Positions 40,164 through 50,003 of a DNA stretch of 64,000 nt are shown one piece after another (within the stretch, counting starts at the first letter, position 1; each line of letters starts with the position of its first letter). This DNA comes from Novosphingobium kunmingense (GTDB lineage: Bacteria; Pseudomonadota; Alphaproteobacteria; Sphingomonadales; Sphingomonadaceae). The notes beneath the pieces are model-generated. The model was not told the DNA's origin and did not search any database. It saw only the letters and a program-made list of their open reading frames with translations. The position numbers were made by a program, and so were the translations under genes. Location of the stretch: positions 1 through 64,000 of the forward strand of contig NZ_PHUF01000002.1 in the NCBI RefSeq assembly GCF_002813245.1, written 5' to 3'.

Positions 40164-40304
40164 ATGCGGCGCAAGGTGGACCTTCCGACGAAGATCTGCC
40201 TTGCCTGCAGCCGCCCTTTCGCCTGGCGCAAGAAGTGGGAACGCGACTGGGACCAGGTGCGCTATTGTTCCGATCGCTGCCGGGCCACGAAGGGGAAGGC
40301 GTGA
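40164..40304 (+). CDS. DUF2256 zinc-ribbon-like small protein
   Basis: The 46-residue basic protein reads [19 protein letters not shown], then [20 protein letters not shown], the full DUF2256 signature. The four cysteines (CLAC, CSDRC) probably bind one zinc ion. The start is ATG 40164 behind GGGGCGG; an in-frame TTG at 40155 is an alternative. Its stop overlaps the holC start (TGATG). The function of the family is unknown; the tight coupling suggests production together with HolC. Confidence 0.85.
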   Translation: MRRKVDLPTKICLACSRPFAWRKKWERDWDQVRYCSDRCRATKGKA

Positions 40305-40738
40305 TGCAGGTCGATTTCTACCAGCTTAGCCGCGATCCTGCCGAAACGGCGCTGGCCCTGCTTGCCGCCAAGACGCTCGATGCCGGTCAGCGCCTGCTGG
40401 TGGTTGCCGACGATGCAAACCTGCGCGAGCGGATCGGTCTTGCCCTTTGGGAACGGCGCGAGGCGTTCCTGGCCAACGGCGAGGCCGGCGGCGCGCACGA
40501 TGCGCGCCAACCCATCCTGCTGTCGGGGCAGGTCGAGCCGGCCAACCAGGCCCGCTTCGCCGCTTTTGCCGACGGGCGCTGGCGGGACGAAGGACTGGCC
40601 TTCGACCGTGTGTTCCTGCTGTTCGACGGCGCAACGATCGACGACGCGCGGGCAACCTGGCGCGACCTATCTGCGCGCGACGGGGTGGAATGCCGGTACT
40701 GGAAACAGGACGGCGGCCGCTGGGTCCAGGCCGGATAG
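40304..40738 (+). CDS. holC: DNA polymerase III chi subunit
   Basis: The 144-residue protein reads [25 protein letters not shown], matching HolC, and has conserved blocks RLLVVADDANLRERIGLALWE and QPILLS. Chi links the clamp loader to single-stranded DNA-binding protein. The gene overlaps DUF2256 by one base and follows pepA, a common pepA-holC order. It is nearly back-to-back with the convergent dioxygenase gene (2 bases). Confidence 0.93.
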   Translation: MQVDFYQLSRDPAETALALLAAKTLDAGQRLLVVADDANLRERIGLALWERREAFLANGEAGGAHDARQPILLSGQVEPANQARFAAFADGRWRDEGLAFDRVFLLFDGATIDDARATWRDLSARDGVECRYWKQDGGRWVQAG

Positions 40739-40740
40739 GC

Positions 40741-41385
40741 TCAGCCGTCCATCAGCACGATGTCCCAGGTATAGCGGGCAACGCCGTCGACGCGGGCAAC
40801 CGTGTGCGAAGCCGCTCCGCCCATCGCCTTGTACAACTCGTCCTTGGCGTTGGTTGTCGCGTCCTCGGGGAAATACATCTGCGTGATCAGTCGGTGGCTG
40901 CGGCCGCTCACGTCAAAGTGAATGTGCGGCGTGCGAAATCCGATCGGCGAATCGTAACCGCCTGGCTTGACCGTCGTCATCCGCCATTCGCCGCCCTTGC
41001 CGGTCGCGATCTTGGCAAAGCCCTGGAAACCAGGATCGAGCGGCTGCTTCGAGACCTCGTTGGGATGGGCATAGCGGCCGGCCGCATTGCACTGCCAAAT
41101 GTCCAGCCGCGCCCCGCTGACGGGATTGCCGAACCGGTCGAGGACGCGCCCCGTGATTTCGACGATCGTCCCCTTGGCGCGGTTGCCGTGCCCCGCCACG
41201 CGGGTCAGGTCCGCATCGACCTCAAGGGTATGCTGGACGGGGTAGAACGGGCCGATGTCCTGGCCTGGTGTCTGCGGCAATTCGGCGACGGCACCACCGG
41301 CGCGCGATGCCGCCGCCATGGTCGCTGCGGCAAGCGCCGAACCGGCAAAGGCGCGGCGCGAAATCAGGTTGTCGGTCGTGTGCAT
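40741..41385 (-). CDS. Tat-exported intradiol ring-cleavage dioxygenase-like protein
   Basis: The 214-residue protein has a twin-arginine signal (ISRRAFAGSALAAATMAAASRAGG). The mature part resembles protocatechuate/catechol dioxygenases: GPFYPVQH, DIWQCNAAGRYAHP with the first Tyr iron ligand, PGGYDSPIGF with a candidate second Tyr, and RTPHIHFDV with the two His ligands. All four Fe(III) ligands seem present. It is unusually short and carries a Tat signal, unlike the cytosolic enzymes. The substrate is unknown. ATG 41385 lies behind GGGAGGAAAAAGG. Confidence 0.85.
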   Translation of the reverse strand: MHTTDNLISRRAFAGSALAAATMAAASRAGGAVAELPQTPGQDIGPFYPVQHTLEVDADLTRVAGHGNRAKGTIVEITGRVLDRFGNPVSGARLDIWQCNAAGRYAHPNEVSKQPLDPGFQGFAKIATGKGGEWRMTTVKPGGYDSPIGFRTPHIHFDVSGRSHRLITQMYFPEDATTNAKDELYKAMGGAASHTVARVDGVARYTWDIVLMDG

Positions 41386-41558
41386 GGCCCTTTTTCCTCC
41401 CATGCGACCCTGGCACCAGCCTATCATCGCTTGCCGAAACGGCCTAACGATAACTAAAGCATGGCTTAACGCGGGCCAGCGTCCGCCTTGCAGTGCAGCG
41501 CGGTTCCCGCTAGGGGCGCGCGCAACTCTCCCGCATCAACCTACTCAAGGAACGCACA

Positions 41559-41981
41559 ATGGCGGTTACCCGCACCTTTTCGATCATCAAGCCCGATGCC
41601 ACCCGCCGCAACCTGACCGGCGCGGTCACCAGGATGCTGGAAGAAGCAGGCCTGCGCGTCGTCGCCTCGAAGCGGATCCACATGACCCGCGAACAGGCCG
41701 AAGGCTTCTATGCGGTCCACAAGGAACGCCCCTTCTTCGGCGAATTGGTCGAATTCATGATGAGCGAACCGGTTGTCGTCCAGGTACTCGAAGGCGAGGA
41801 TGCCGTGACCCGCAATCGTGACGTCATGGGCGCAACCAACCCGGCAGAAGCCGCCGAAGGCACCATCCGCAAGACCCACGCCCTGTCGATCGGCGAAAAC
41901 TCGGTCCACGGCAGCGACAGCGACGAAAATGCGGCGATCGAAATTGCCTACTTCTTCAAGCCGGAAGAAATCGTCGGTTGA
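41559..41981 (+). CDS. ndk: nucleoside diphosphate kinase
   Basis: The 140-residue enzyme exchanges gamma-phosphate among NTPs and dNTPs. The N-terminus ([15 protein letters not shown]) and the active-site histidine in NSVHGSDS are standard, as is [16 protein letters not shown] good AAGGA site lies before ATG 41559. It is monocistronic as far as the window shows, and convergent with cls. Confidence 0.98.
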   Translation: MAVTRTFSIIKPDATRRNLTGAVTRMLEEAGLRVVASKRIHMTREQAEGFYAVHKERPFFGELVEFMMSEPVVVQVLEGEDAVTRNRDVMGATNPAEAAEGTIRKTHALSIGENSVHGSDSDENAAIEIAYFFKPEEIVG

Positions 41982-42045
41982 TCAATTAGCTGACACACAA
42001 AGTTCAGGAGTCGTCGGAGCAATCTGGCGGCCCTTTTCTTATGGG

Positions 42046-43491
42046 TCAAAGGACCGGGCCGAACATCGCCATGAGGTTCTGCCACAGACGTTCCAGCACG
42101 CCGAAGGACCTGACCCGCTGCAAGGTGACGCGGTCCGACTGGGCGATCCACCGTTCCTGCAGCGCCCCGACCTCGCCCGCCAGCACGGCGTCCGCGAACA
42201 GAACGTTGTTCTCGAAATTCAGTTCGAAGCTGCGGCGGTCTAGATTGGCCGACCCGATCAGCGCGGTGACCCCGTCGGCAACCATGGTCTTGGCGTGGAG
42301 CAGGCCAGGGCGGAATTCGTAGAGTTCAACACCGGCGTGCAGCAGGTCGGCATAGGTGCTCCGGCTGGCCCCGGCGACGATCCAGCTATCGTTGCGGCGC
42401 GGCACGATCAGCGCGACCCGAACGCCTCGCCGCGCGGCCGAAAGAAGGGCGTAGAGCAACTGGTCGTCGGGCACGAAATAGGGCGTCGTGATGGTCAATT
42501 CTCTGCGCGCGGCATGAACCAGTTCGGCGAAACATTCGGTCATGGCCGGGTGCGTGACATTGGGGCCGGTGCCGATCACCTGCGCGGCGATGCCGGGCGC
42601 ACCCGGCGGTGCAGCATGCGAGCGCGGGGCGAGGAGAGCGGTGATGTCATCGCCGTCCTCGGCCATCCAGTCGCCGGCAAACAGGAACTGCAAATGCCGC
42701 GCGACCGGTCCTTCCCAGCGGGTCATCACATCGATCCAGGGCCCGAACCGTGCCTTGATGCGGAATTCGGGATCGGCGATGTTCTGGCTGCCGCACCAGC
42801 CGATGCGATTGTCGACGACCAGCGTCTTGCGGTGGTTGCGCAAGTCCAGCCGCCCGCGGATCAGCGTCCAGACCAGCCCACCGACCGGCAGCGCGATCCG
42901 CGCATCGACCCCGGCCGCGCGCAGTCGCTGCCAGTGATCGGACCTGTGGAAGCTGCGCGATCCCAGCGCATCGGTCAGCACGCGGACCGCGATCCCGCGG
43001 CGGCTGGCGCGGATCAGCGCGTCGCGCATCTTGATCCCGTTGGTATCGGCAAGCCAGATGTAGAAGCACAGATGAACTGTCGTTTCGGCAGCGTCGATAT
43101 CGGCGATCATGGCGTCAATGGCGGTGTTGCTGTCGGCAAACAGCGTCGCGCTGTTGAACAGCGTCGGCGGCAGCCCGTTGACCGCGCGGCCTCGTGCGAA
43201 GGGAGCCGCGTGCGCCCCTGCGCCGACGAGGTGCGCGGCTTCGGGATCGCCGTCGGGGCGGGGCAGCAGGCGGTCGACTGCGGCGAAGCGGTCACGCCGC
43301 TTGGCGCTGATCCGCGCCTCGCCAAGCAAGAGGTAGGCGACGATGCCGACCACCGGTAGCACCAGGATCGTGATCACCCAAGCGATGCGCGAGGTCGGCT
43401 CGCGCAAAGGGCGCAACATCGCCCGCAGCACCATGGCCACCTCGGCCACGATCAGGGCAACCGTAAGCGCGAAGGTCACGTCCTGCTGCAT
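42046..43491 (-). CDS. cls: cardiolipin synthase (phospholipase D family)
   Basis: The 481-residue protein has two N-terminal transmembrane helices (VALIVAEVAMVL and IAWVITILVLPVVGIVAYLLLG) and two HKD motifs, HRKTLVVD near 220 and HAKTMVAD near 400, each of the form HxKx4D. It condenses phosphatidylglycerol molecules to cardiolipin at the inner membrane. ATG 43491 is chosen over the TTG one codon upstream. The length and domain order fit bacterial Cls. Confidence 0.94.
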   Translation of the reverse strand: MQQDVTFALTVALIVAEVAMVLRAMLRPLREPTSRIAWVITILVLPVVGIVAYLLLGEARISAKRRDRFAAVDRLLPRPDGDPEAAHLVGAGAHAAPFARGRAVNGLPPTLFNSATLFADSNTAIDAMIADIDAAETTVHLCFYIWLADTNGIKMRDALIRASRRGIAVRVLTDALGSRSFHRSDHWQRLRAAGVDARIALPVGGLVWTLIRGRLDLRNHRKTLVVDNRIGWCGSQNIADPEFRIKARFGPWIDVMTRWEGPVARHLQFLFAGDWMAEDGDDITALLAPRSHAAPPGAPGIAAQVIGTGPNVTHPAMTECFAELVHAARRELTITTPYFVPDDQLLYALLSAARRGVRVALIVPRRNDSWIVAGASRSTYADLLHAGVELYEFRPGLLHAKTMVADGVTALIGSANLDRRSFELNFENNVLFADAVLAGEVGALQERWIAQSDRVTLQRVRSFGVLERLWQNLMAMFGPVL

Positions 43492-43559
43492 CAAGGGTGC
43501 ATTGAGCGTCTTTTCTTATTCGTGGCCAGCCTTATGTTGCCCGGCAAAGGAGAGCAGCC

Positions 43560-43802
43560 ATGCTGGGAATGGGCCAGGGCGGAGACGATTGCCCCTTCGT
43601 GTTCAATTTCGATGCGGCGACGTTCAAGGTTGGCGACACGGTCAGCTACCGGGTCAGCACGATGGACGATTTCCCCTTCGTCGGCACCCTGCTCGAAGTG
43701 CACGCCGACCATGTGGTCATATCGCCGGGACCGACCGAACCCGACGCGCGCTATCGCGGGACCCGTGAAAGCCGGCCGATGGTCGACGGGAGCGAGATCT
43801 AG
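43560..43802 (+). CDS. small conserved hypothetical protein
   Basis: The 80-residue acidic protein starts at ATG 43560 with AGGAGA at good spacing. It looks like a small beta-rich domain (TFKVGDTVSYRV, GTLLEVHADHVVISPGP). No signal peptide or membrane helix is present and I recognise no family. The stop shares CTAG with the convergent purN stop. Confidence 0.7.
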   Translation: MLGMGQGGDDCPFVFNFDAATFKVGDTVSYRVSTMDDFPFVGTLLEVHADHVVISPGPTEPDARYRGTRESRPMVDGSEI

Positions 43803-44752
43803 AACGCGTCGGCCGCATCCAACAGCGCGGTGAGGCGCTTGGGCGCAACGCTGCGCCAGCTCCGCGCCAGCCAGTCGGCAACGGCATCCCAGTCAGTATC
43901 GCCCAGGTCCAGCCGGATCGCGATCCAGCCGTCGCCGAAATAGGCAGGGCGGTAGTAGCGTGCCGAATCGTTGGCGATCAGCTGCGACTGCTCGTCGGCG
44001 CCGCTGATCTTGACCAGCAGCGAAACCCGACCGTCGCCGTGATGGTCATTCGACACGTAGGCGAACTTCTTGCCCTTGATCACCCCGAAGCAGGCCATGC
44101 CGTGGCTTACGATCTCGTCGCTCTCAGGAAGATCGAGAGCGCGTTGGCGCACCTGTGCGGTCAGATAGGCGGGCGAGGTGCCTTGCTGGACCAGATTGGC
44201 CAGGCACCGCGAATAGAGCTGATGCTCGGCGATCAGCACGCGCGCGGCAAGGCTATCGGGCGTGTCGCCGGGGAGGATCGCCACCGCGGTCTGGCCCAGC
44301 ATCGGCCCGTCATCGAGCGCCGGGGTGACGAGATGAACGGTGCAGCCGCCATGGCTGTCGCCCGCCGCCAGAGCCCGCTCGTGGGTGTGGAGTCCCGTGT
44401 ACTTGGGAAGCAGCGAGGGATGGATGTTGACCATCCGGCCGCCCCATTGCTCGACAAAGCCTGGCGTCAGGATCCGCATGTAGCCGGCAAGTGCCACGAA
44501 CTGCGCGCCGCTTTGCCGGATTGCCGCGTCCATCGCCGCGTCGTGATCGGCACGGACCATGCCCTTGTGCGGGAGTGCGAAAGTCGGCACGCCCTCCGCA
44601 GCGGCCAGGGCGAGCCCGCCGGCCTCCGGGTTGTTCGAGGCGACCAGCACGATCTCGTACGGGCAATCCTCGGCGCGGCTGGCATAGAGCAGCGCCGCCA
44701 TGTTGGTGCCGCTGCCCGAAATGAGCACGGCGACCCGCGCCCTGTCAGGCAA
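43799..44752 (-). CDS. purN: phosphoribosylglycinamide formyltransferase fused to a YjbR/MmcQ domain
   Basis: Residues 1-195 are a complete Pur[12 protein letters not shown] (phosphate binding), [20 protein letters not shown] with catalytic Asn/His, and DDGPMLGQ. PurN formylates GAR to FGAR with 10-formyl-THF in purine synthesis. Residues about 210-317 ([47 protein letters not shown]) look like the YjbR/MmcQ family, which usually occurs as a separate ~120-residue protein. The start is TTG 44752, overlapping the purM stop by 8 bases. The fusion is described as a finding. Confidence 0.92.
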   Translation of the reverse strand: MPDRARVAVLISGSGTNMAALLYASRAEDCPYEIVLVASNNPEAGGLALAAAEGVPTFALPHKGMVRADHDAAMDAAIRQSGAQFVALAGYMRILTPGFVEQWGGRMVNIHPSLLPKYTGLHTHERALAAGDSHGGCTVHLVTPALDDGPMLGQTAVAILPGDTPDSLAARVLIAEHQLYSRCLANLVQQGTSPAYLTAQVRQRALDLPESDEIVSHGMACFGVIKGKKFAYVSNDHHGDGRVSLLVKISGADEQSQLIANDSARYYRPAYFGDGWIAIRLDLGDTDWDAVADWLARSWRSVAPKRLTALLDAADAF

Positions 44753-45836
44753 GGTGGATTGCTTCCCAGGTGGCGCGGGCCGACCAGTCGTCGGCGCTGC
44801 CCTGCACCGTGCAGCCCCTCGAACCTGCCTCGATCGCCCCGATCACGAAGACCGTTTCGCCCGCTGCTTCCAGGTCGGCCTTGACCGCGGCAGCATCGTC
44901 GGCGCTGACTGCCAGGACCATGCCGATGCCGCAATTGAAGGTGCGGGCCATTTCCTCCGGCTCGATGTTTCCCTGCGCCTGCAGGAACGCCATCAGGCGC
45001 GGCTGGGCCCAGGCGCCGGCGTCGATGCGGGCGTGAAGCCCTTCGGGCAGGACGCGCGGCACATTTTCAAGCAGGCCGCCGCCGGTGATGTGGGCCAGCG
45101 CGTGGATGCGCCCGGCGCGGATCACGGGCAGAAGGCTGCGCACATAGATCCGGGTCGGTTCGATCAGGTGATCGATCAGCAACCGGTCGGCATCGAACAG
45201 GGCCGGGCGATCGAGCTTCCAGCCCTTGTCGGCAGCAAGCCGGCGGACCAGCGAATAGCCGTTCGAATGGACCCCCGAACTGGCAAGGCCCAGCAGGACA
45301 TCGCCTGCGGCCACCTTGTCGCCGGTCAATTGCTCGCCGCGCTCGACCGCTCCGACGCAGAAGCCTGCCAGATCGTAGTCGCCTTTTGCGTACATGCCCG
45401 GCATCTCGGCGGTTTCGCCGCCGATCAGCGCGCATCCCGCCAGCTTGCAGCCCTCGGCAATGCTGGCGACGACGCGCTCGGCAACGCCGGTTTCCAGCTT
45501 CCCCGTGGCGAAATAATCGAGGAAGAAGAGCGGTTCGGCGCCCTGGACGATCAGATCGTTGACGCACATCGCGACAAGGTCCTGGCCGATGGTGTCGTGG
45601 CGATCATGGTCGATCGCCAGCTTGACCTTGGTTCCGACACCGTCGTTTGCCGCGACCAGAAGCGGATCGGAATACCCCGCCGCCTTGGGATCGAAGAAGC
45701 CCCCGAAGCCACCGATCTCCGCGTCGGCGCCGGGCCGCGCGGTCGCCTTGACCAGCGGGCCGATGGCCTTGACCAGCGCGTTTCCGGCCGCGATCGAGAC
45801 GCCGGCCTGCTCGTAACTGTAGCTCTTTTCGGACAT
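44745..45836 (-). CDS. purM: phosphoribosylformylglycinamidine cyclo-ligase
   Basis: The 363-residue enzyme closes FGAM to AIR with ATP in purine synthesis. It begins [22 protein letters not shown] and carries GVGTKVKLA, the catalytic [11 protein letters not shown] (about 137), [13 protein letters not shown] and [13 protein letters not shown]. The start is ATG 45836; a long in-frame extension upstream is antisense to other genes and rejected. It is translated just ahead of purN, and divergent from the DUF2066-like gene. Confidence 0.97.
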   Translation of the reverse strand: MSEKSYSYEQAGVSIAAGNALVKAIGPLVKATARPGADAEIGGFGGFFDPKAAGYSDPLLVAANDGVGTKVKLAIDHDRHDTIGQDLVAMCVNDLIVQGAEPLFFLDYFATGKLETGVAERVVASIAEGCKLAGCALIGGETAEMPGMYAKGDYDLAGFCVGAVERGEQLTGDKVAAGDVLLGLASSGVHSNGYSLVRRLAADKGWKLDRPALFDADRLLIDHLIEPTRIYVRSLLPVIRAGRIHALAHITGGGLLENVPRVLPEGLHARIDAGAWAQPRLMAFLQAQGNIEPEEMARTFNCGIGMVLAVSADDAAAVKADLEAAGETVFVIGAIEAGSRGCTVQGSADDWSARATWEAIHLA

Positions 45837-45908
45837 GGAGCGTGCGCCTAACCTTTTCCGGCTTGGATTTCCACTTGCCTTTGGGCAAAAGGCACCCGGT
45901 TTTCCCCG

Positions 45909-47192
45909 ATGACACCCCCGTCGCACTCCCTTTCCGCGCAGAACTGGCGCCCCGGACCTGCCGGTCTGCTCCTTGGCACGCTGGGCCTCGGGCTGGTCGG
46001 GGCCTTGCTGCTGCTCGATCCCGCCAGCCTCGTCGCCCAGGTCGAAGGCGATCGCGGAATCATTCCGGTCGCTGCCAGCCAGGACATCCAGATCGACGGC
46101 GTTGAGGTCAACGTGACGGGCGACAACGGCAGCGATGCGCGGCTGAAGGGCTGGCAGCAGGCGGCCAAGCTGGCTTGGGCCAAGGCCGGCGGACCCGACC
46201 TGCCCGAAGGCCAGATCCAGTCGATGGTCTCTTCGATTGTTATCGAGCGCGAGCAGATCGGCCCAAAGCGTTACGTCGCAACGCTTGGCGTGGTGTTCGA
46301 CCGGACCCGCGCCGGCCAGTACCTTAGCGCAGATGGCAGCGCGATCGCGCGGTCGGCGCCGATGATGATCATCCCGGTGCTCTATTCGGGCGGTGTCTCG
46401 CAGGTCTACGAGGTCAAGGGCCAGTGGCAGGCTGCCTGGGCCCAGTTCCGTGCCGGGCAAAGCCCGATCGATTACGTCCGCCCGTCCGGCGCCGGGGGCG
46501 AATCGCTGCTGATCACGGCAGGCCAGCCCGGGCGTCGCAGCCGCGCCTGGTGGCGCAACGTGCTCGACCAATTCGGCGCGTCCGACGTTCTGATCCCCGA
46601 AGCGCGGCTCGAACGGCAATGGCCTGGCGGTCCGGTGCGCGGCGTATTCACCGCGCGATTCGGCCCCGACAACAAATGGCTCGGCAGCTTCGAGATGACC
46701 GCGCCTGACGAAGCAGGCGTTCCCAAGATGCTGGCCCAGGCCGTCGTCCGGATCGACGCGCTTTACGCCAATGCATTGCAGCAGGGCGTGCTGAGCCCCG
46801 ACGCGACGCTCAATGTCCGTCCGCAGATCGATCCCGCGCTTGCCGCGCTGATCGCCGCAGGCCAGGCCGAGGACGAGGCGCCGGCAGCGGCGGCGACCGG
46901 TCCGGCCATCGATCCGGCAGCGACGCCCACTGCCACGCCGACCGAGGAAGCCAAGGTCAACACCTTCACTGTCCAGTTCGCTTCCCCCGATGCGTCGGCG
47001 GTGGATTCGGCGCTTGGCGCGGTGCGCTCGGCCCCCGGGGTGAAGGGCGCGTCGACCACCAGTCTGGCGATGGGCGGAACCTCGCTTATGCGGGTCAGCT
47101 ATGCCGGCGAATTGCAGGCCTTGGCCGCGGCCTTGCGCGCCCGCGGTTACACGGTTTCGGTCGGCAACAACGCGCTTTCCATTCGCAAGTGA
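45909..47192 (+). CDS. exported DUF2066-like protein
   Basis: The 427-residue protein has an N-terminal hydrophobic segment ([19 protein letters not shown]). The body resembles DUF2066 proteins, which recur between purM and hda in proteobacteria. A Pro/Ala/Thr-rich linker lies near 320, and the C-terminal ~75 residues form a small alpha-beta domain with a beta-strand pattern like a heavy-metal-associated fold but without a CxxC. It is divergent from purM (72-base gap) and ends in a TGATG overlap with hdaA. Function unknown. Confidence 0.75.
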   Translation: MTPPSHSLSAQNWRPGPAGLLLGTLGLGLVGALLLLDPASLVAQVEGDRGIIPVAASQDIQIDGVEVNVTGDNGSDARLKGWQQAAKLAWAKAGGPDLPEGQIQSMVSSIVIEREQIGPKRYVATLGVVFDRTRAGQYLSADGSAIARSAPMMIIPVLYSGGVSQVYEVKGQWQAAWAQFRAGQSPIDYVRPSGAGGESLLITAGQPGRRSRAWWRNVLDQFGASDVLIPEARLERQWPGGPVRGVFTARFGPDNKWLGSFEMTAPDEAGVPKMLAQAVVRIDALYANALQQGVLSPDATLNVRPQIDPALAALIAAGQAEDEAPAAAATGPAIDPAATPTATPTEEAKVNTFTVQFASPDASAVDSALGAVRSAPGVKGASTTSLAMGGTSLMRVSYAGELQALAAALRARGYTVSVGNNALSIRK

Positions 47193-47806
47193 TGACGCAG
47201 ATCGCACTGCCGCTGGGCAGGGGGGAAGCGGCCCCGTCGCGGATCGTGGTCGGCAATGCCAATTCTGCCGCACTCGAGGCGATGGCCGCCGCAACGACCT
47301 GGCCTTTCCGCACTGCGGTGCTTCACGGACCGCCGCGCTCGGGCAAAAGCCTGATCGCCCGCTGGTTTGCCGAACACGGCATCGGCGAGGCGATCGACGA
47401 TGCCGACCGGATGGACGAGACCGTGCTGTTCCACCGCTGGAACCGCGCGCAGGAGGGCGGGGCGCCCTTGCTGCTGGTCAGCGGCCGCGATGCCGAGGCC
47501 TGGACCATCGCCTTGCCCGACTTGCGGTCGCGGCTGGGGGCGGCGCTGCACCTTGCAATCGGCACGCCCGACGATGCCATGCTGGCCGATCTGCTGGCGG
47601 TTCATGCGGAGCAGCGGGGCCTGCCACTCGGCCCGGATGCGCCCGCCTATCTTGTTCCGCGCGCCGAGCGCTCCCATCTGGGGATCGAGCGGCTGGTCAC
47701 GGTGATCGACCGGCTCAGCCTCGAACGCAAGGTGGCGCCGACACTTTCGGTCTGGCGCGACGCGCTCGAGGAGATCATGGGCCCCAAGGAGCCGCGCTTG
47801 CTTTGA
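47192..47806 (+). CDS. hdaA: DnaA-related regulatory inactivator (HdaA)
   Basis: The 204-residue protein is homologous to the AAA+ region of DnaA and lacks its DNA-binding domain. It starts [15 protein letters not shown], including the QIALPL clamp-binding motif at the extreme N-terminus, and has Walker A GPPRSGKS; Walker B is weak (DDADRMDE). HdaA with the sliding clamp stimulates DnaA-ATP hydrolysis and prevents re-initiation. Its gene position after a DUF2066-like protein and near purM is typical. ATG 47192; a GTG at 47189 is an alternative. Confidence 0.9.
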   Translation: MTQIALPLGRGEAAPSRIVVGNANSAALEAMAAATTWPFRTAVLHGPPRSGKSLIARWFAEHGIGEAIDDADRMDETVLFHRWNRAQEGGAPLLLVSGRDAEAWTIALPDLRSRLGAALHLAIGTPDDAMLADLLAVHAEQRGLPLGPDAPAYLVPRAERSHLGIERLVTVIDRLSLERKVAPTLSVWRDALEEIMGPKEPRLL

Positions 47807-47835
47807 GCGCAACTTGGTGGGACAAAGGGGGGACA

Positions 47836-48552
47836 ATGCTGCAACGCCTGATCAGCTATCTGGACTCGATCGTCGCCCGCGATCCCAGCCCGCGTTCGCG
47901 CTGGGAAGTGCTGCTTTATCCGGGCGTTCTGGCGCTCGGCCTGCACCGCGTCGCGCACTGGCTGTTCGAGGCGGAACTCTATTTCCTGGCTCGGCTGGTC
48001 AACTCGCTGAGCCGGTTCCTGACCGCGATCGACATCCATCCGGGCGCGGTCATAGGGCGCAATTTCTTCATCGACCACGGCTTCGTCGTGATCGGCGAAA
48101 CTGCGCAGATCGGCGATGACGTGACCATGTACCAGGGATCGACCCTGGGCGGGACAAACCCGACCAACGGCATCGGCGGCAAGCGCCACCCGACCATCGG
48201 CGACAACGTGATCGTCAGTCTGGGCGCCGCCATCCTCGGTCCCATCACCGTTGGCGAAGGGGCGCGGATCGGCGCCAACGCCGTCGTCACAAAGGACGTG
48301 CCCGAAGGCGCGACCATGGTCGGCATTCCGGCCAAGGCCACGCTGGTCGAGGTCAAGCCCGAAACGCAGAACTTCGTCCCCTACGGCACCCCGTGCTCCG
48401 ACCGGTTCGATCCCGCGACGCAGAAGCTCGAACTGATGCAGTGCGAGATCGAGACGATGCAGAAGCGGATTGCCCAGTTGATGGAAGAGCGTGACGCCGC
48501 CGCGACCAAGCAGGCCGCTACCCGCAAGCGCGGGGAGAAGAAATCGGCTTGA
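47836..48552 (+). CDS. cysE: serine O-acetyltransferase
   Basis: The 238-residue enzyme makes O-acetylserine for cysteine synthesis. The left-handed beta-helix is clear (HPGAVIGRNFFIDHGFVVIGETA, TLGGTNPTNGIGGKRHPTIGDNV, GPITVGEGARIGANAVV, GATMVGIPAKATL). A charged C-terminal tail (QKRIAQLMEERDAAAT) extends beyond the core. ATG 47836 follows a GGGGGGA site. It ends in a TTGA overlap with the DUF2794 gene. Confidence 0.95.
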   Translation: MLQRLISYLDSIVARDPSPRSRWEVLLYPGVLALGLHRVAHWLFEAELYFLARLVNSLSRFLTAIDIHPGAVIGRNFFIDHGFVVIGETAQIGDDVTMYQGSTLGGTNPTNGIGGKRHPTIGDNVIVSLGAAILGPITVGEGARIGANAVVTKDVPEGATMVGIPAKATLVEVKPETQNFVPYGTPCSDRFDPATQKLELMQCEIETMQKRIAQLMEERDAAATKQAATRKRGEKKSA

Positions 48553-48896
48553 GCGCGGTCGTCACTCCGTTTCCGACCGGCGCCGGACGACCGCTTCAGG
48601 TCGGCTTCGATCGCGAAGAACTGCTGCGCATCCTCGATCTGTATGGCCGCATGGTCGCCGCCGGCATGTGGCGCGACTACGCGATGGACTTCACCAAGGA
48701 CGCGGCCAGCTTCGCCGCCTATCGCCGCACCGCCGAACGCCCCGAGTCGCGCATCGAGAAGCGCCCAGCCATGCGCGGCAAGCAGGGCATGTGGAGCCTG
48801 ATCGGCGAGGCCGGCCAGGTGCTCAAGCGCGGGCACGAATTGCCCGGCGTGCTGTTTCCGCTCGAACGGCGCCTGCTGAAAGTCGTCGACAACTGA
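48549..48896 (+). CDS. DUF2794 domain protein
   Basis: The 115-residue protein starts at TTG 48549, overlapping the cysE stop. The sequence VGFDREELLRILDLYGRMVAAGMWRDYAMDF and LFPLERRLLKVVD matches the alphaproteobacterial DUF2794 family. It has no known function, signal peptide or membrane segment. It is coupled to cysE and followed by a strong terminator. Confidence 0.88.
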   Translation: MSAVVTPFPTGAGRPLQVGFDREELLRILDLYGRMVAAGMWRDYAMDFTKDAASFAAYRRTAERPESRIEKRPAMRGKQGMWSLIGEAGQVLKRGHELPGVLFPLERRLLKVVDN

Positions 48897-48901
48897 CACG
48901 A

Positions 48902-48939
48902 AAAGGCCGCGCGGCACCTGGTGCACCGCGCGGCCTTTC
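48902..48939 (+). terminator. bidirectional-type terminator after DUF2794
   Basis: AAAGGCCGCGCGG and CCGCGCGGCCTTT form a 13-base perfect stem with a 12-base loop. It serves the plus-strand cysE unit and, because of its flanking A and T runs, could also end the convergent SDR gene at 48956. Confidence 0.9.
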
Positions 48940-48955
48940 GTCTTCTCTCAGCCGG

Positions 48956-49864
48956 TCAGGCGCCGAGCTTGCTCAGCGCCGCCATGACGATCTGGCTCTG
49001 TTCTCCGCCAGACTGGGGGACGATCTCGCCAGTGCGGTCGATGATCTGGTCCCAATGCGCCGCGATTCCTTCGGGGGTGCGTTCGTCGAGCGGCAGGGCC
49101 ACGCCCGGGGTCAGCGTGACGTAGGCGGCGTGATAGGCGCCGGCTCCGGCTCCGCAGATCATGTTGGTCGGCGCGTCCTCGCTGACCAGATAGAGCGCCA
49201 TCGGGGCGACGTTTTCGGGCGCGAGCATCTGGAAGAACTGCTCGGACATGCCGAGATCCTCGGTCATCCGGGTGCCGGCGACCGGTGCCAGGGTGTTGAT
49301 CCGCACGTTGTACTTCGCGCCTTCCAGCGCCAGCGTCTTGGTGAAGCCGGCCAGGCCAAGCTTCGCCGCGCCATAATTGGCCTGGCCGAAGTTGCCGAAC
49401 AGCCCGGTGCTGCTCGCGGTCATCAGGATGCGGCCATAGGTCTGATCGCGCATCAGGTCCCACACGGCCTTGGTGCAATTGGCGCTGCCGTTGAGGTGCA
49501 CGTCGACGACCAGCTTGAAGTCGTCCATCGTCATCTTGGCGAAGCTCTTGTCGCGCAGGATGCCCGCGTTGTTGATCAGGATATGGACGCCGCCCCAGGC
49601 TTCCTTCGCCTTGGCGACCATTTCGACCATCTGTTCGTATTCGGTGACCGATCCGCCATTCGACATGGCTTCGCCGCCGGCCGCCTTGATCTCCTCGACC
49701 ACCTTCAGCGCGGCGTCGGAATGCCCGGTGCCGTCGCGCGATCCGCCGAGGTCGTTGACCACGACCTTGGCGCCGCGGCGCGCCAGTTCGAGGGCATAGG
49801 CCCGGCCCAGTCCGCCGCCTGCGCCGGTGACGATCGCGACGCGATCCTTGAACGAGATAGTCAT
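48956..49864 (-). CDS. SDR family dehydrogenase, hydroxyacyl-CoA type
   Basis: The 302-residue SDR has [29 protein letters not shown] at the N-terminus, [11 protein letters not shown], and the catalytic Ser with YGAAK. This version with [11 protein letters not shown] is typical of the (3R)-hydroxyacyl-CoA dehydrogenase domain of multifunctional enzyme type 2 in fatty-acid oxidation. The C-terminal ~60 residues extend past the SDR core ([23 protein letters not shown]). ATG 49864 follows GGAGAG. The exact substrate is unknown. Confidence 0.88.
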   Translation of the reverse strand: MTISFKDRVAIVTGAGGGLGRAYALELARRGAKVVVNDLGGSRDGTGHSDAALKVVEEIKAAGGEAMSNGGSVTEYEQMVEMVAKAKEAWGGVHILINNAGILRDKSFAKMTMDDFKLVVDVHLNGSANCTKAVWDLMRDQTYGRILMTASSTGLFGNFGQANYGAAKLGLAGFTKTLALEGAKYNVRINTLAPVAGTRMTEDLGMSEQFFQMLAPENVAPMALYLVSEDAPTNMICGAGAGAYHAAYVTLTPGVALPLDERTPEGIAAHWDQIIDRTGEIVPQSGGEQSQIVMAALSKLGA

Positions 49865-50003
49865 GATTTCTCTCCGCTGACTGGCTTGAATCCTTGGGAA
49901 GCGCGGCGTCGATGGCACGGAGAACACGCGCTGGCAATGCCCTGTGCCACAGCGCCATATTCCCTAGCGTCAAGTCGCGATCGCGGAACCGCGACTCGCG
50001 CGG

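Noticed and set aside
45837..47294. In-frame upstream extension of purM
   Set aside because: The extension is antisense to the DUF2066-like gene and hdaA; PurM proteins begin at the MSEKSY start, which fits family length.
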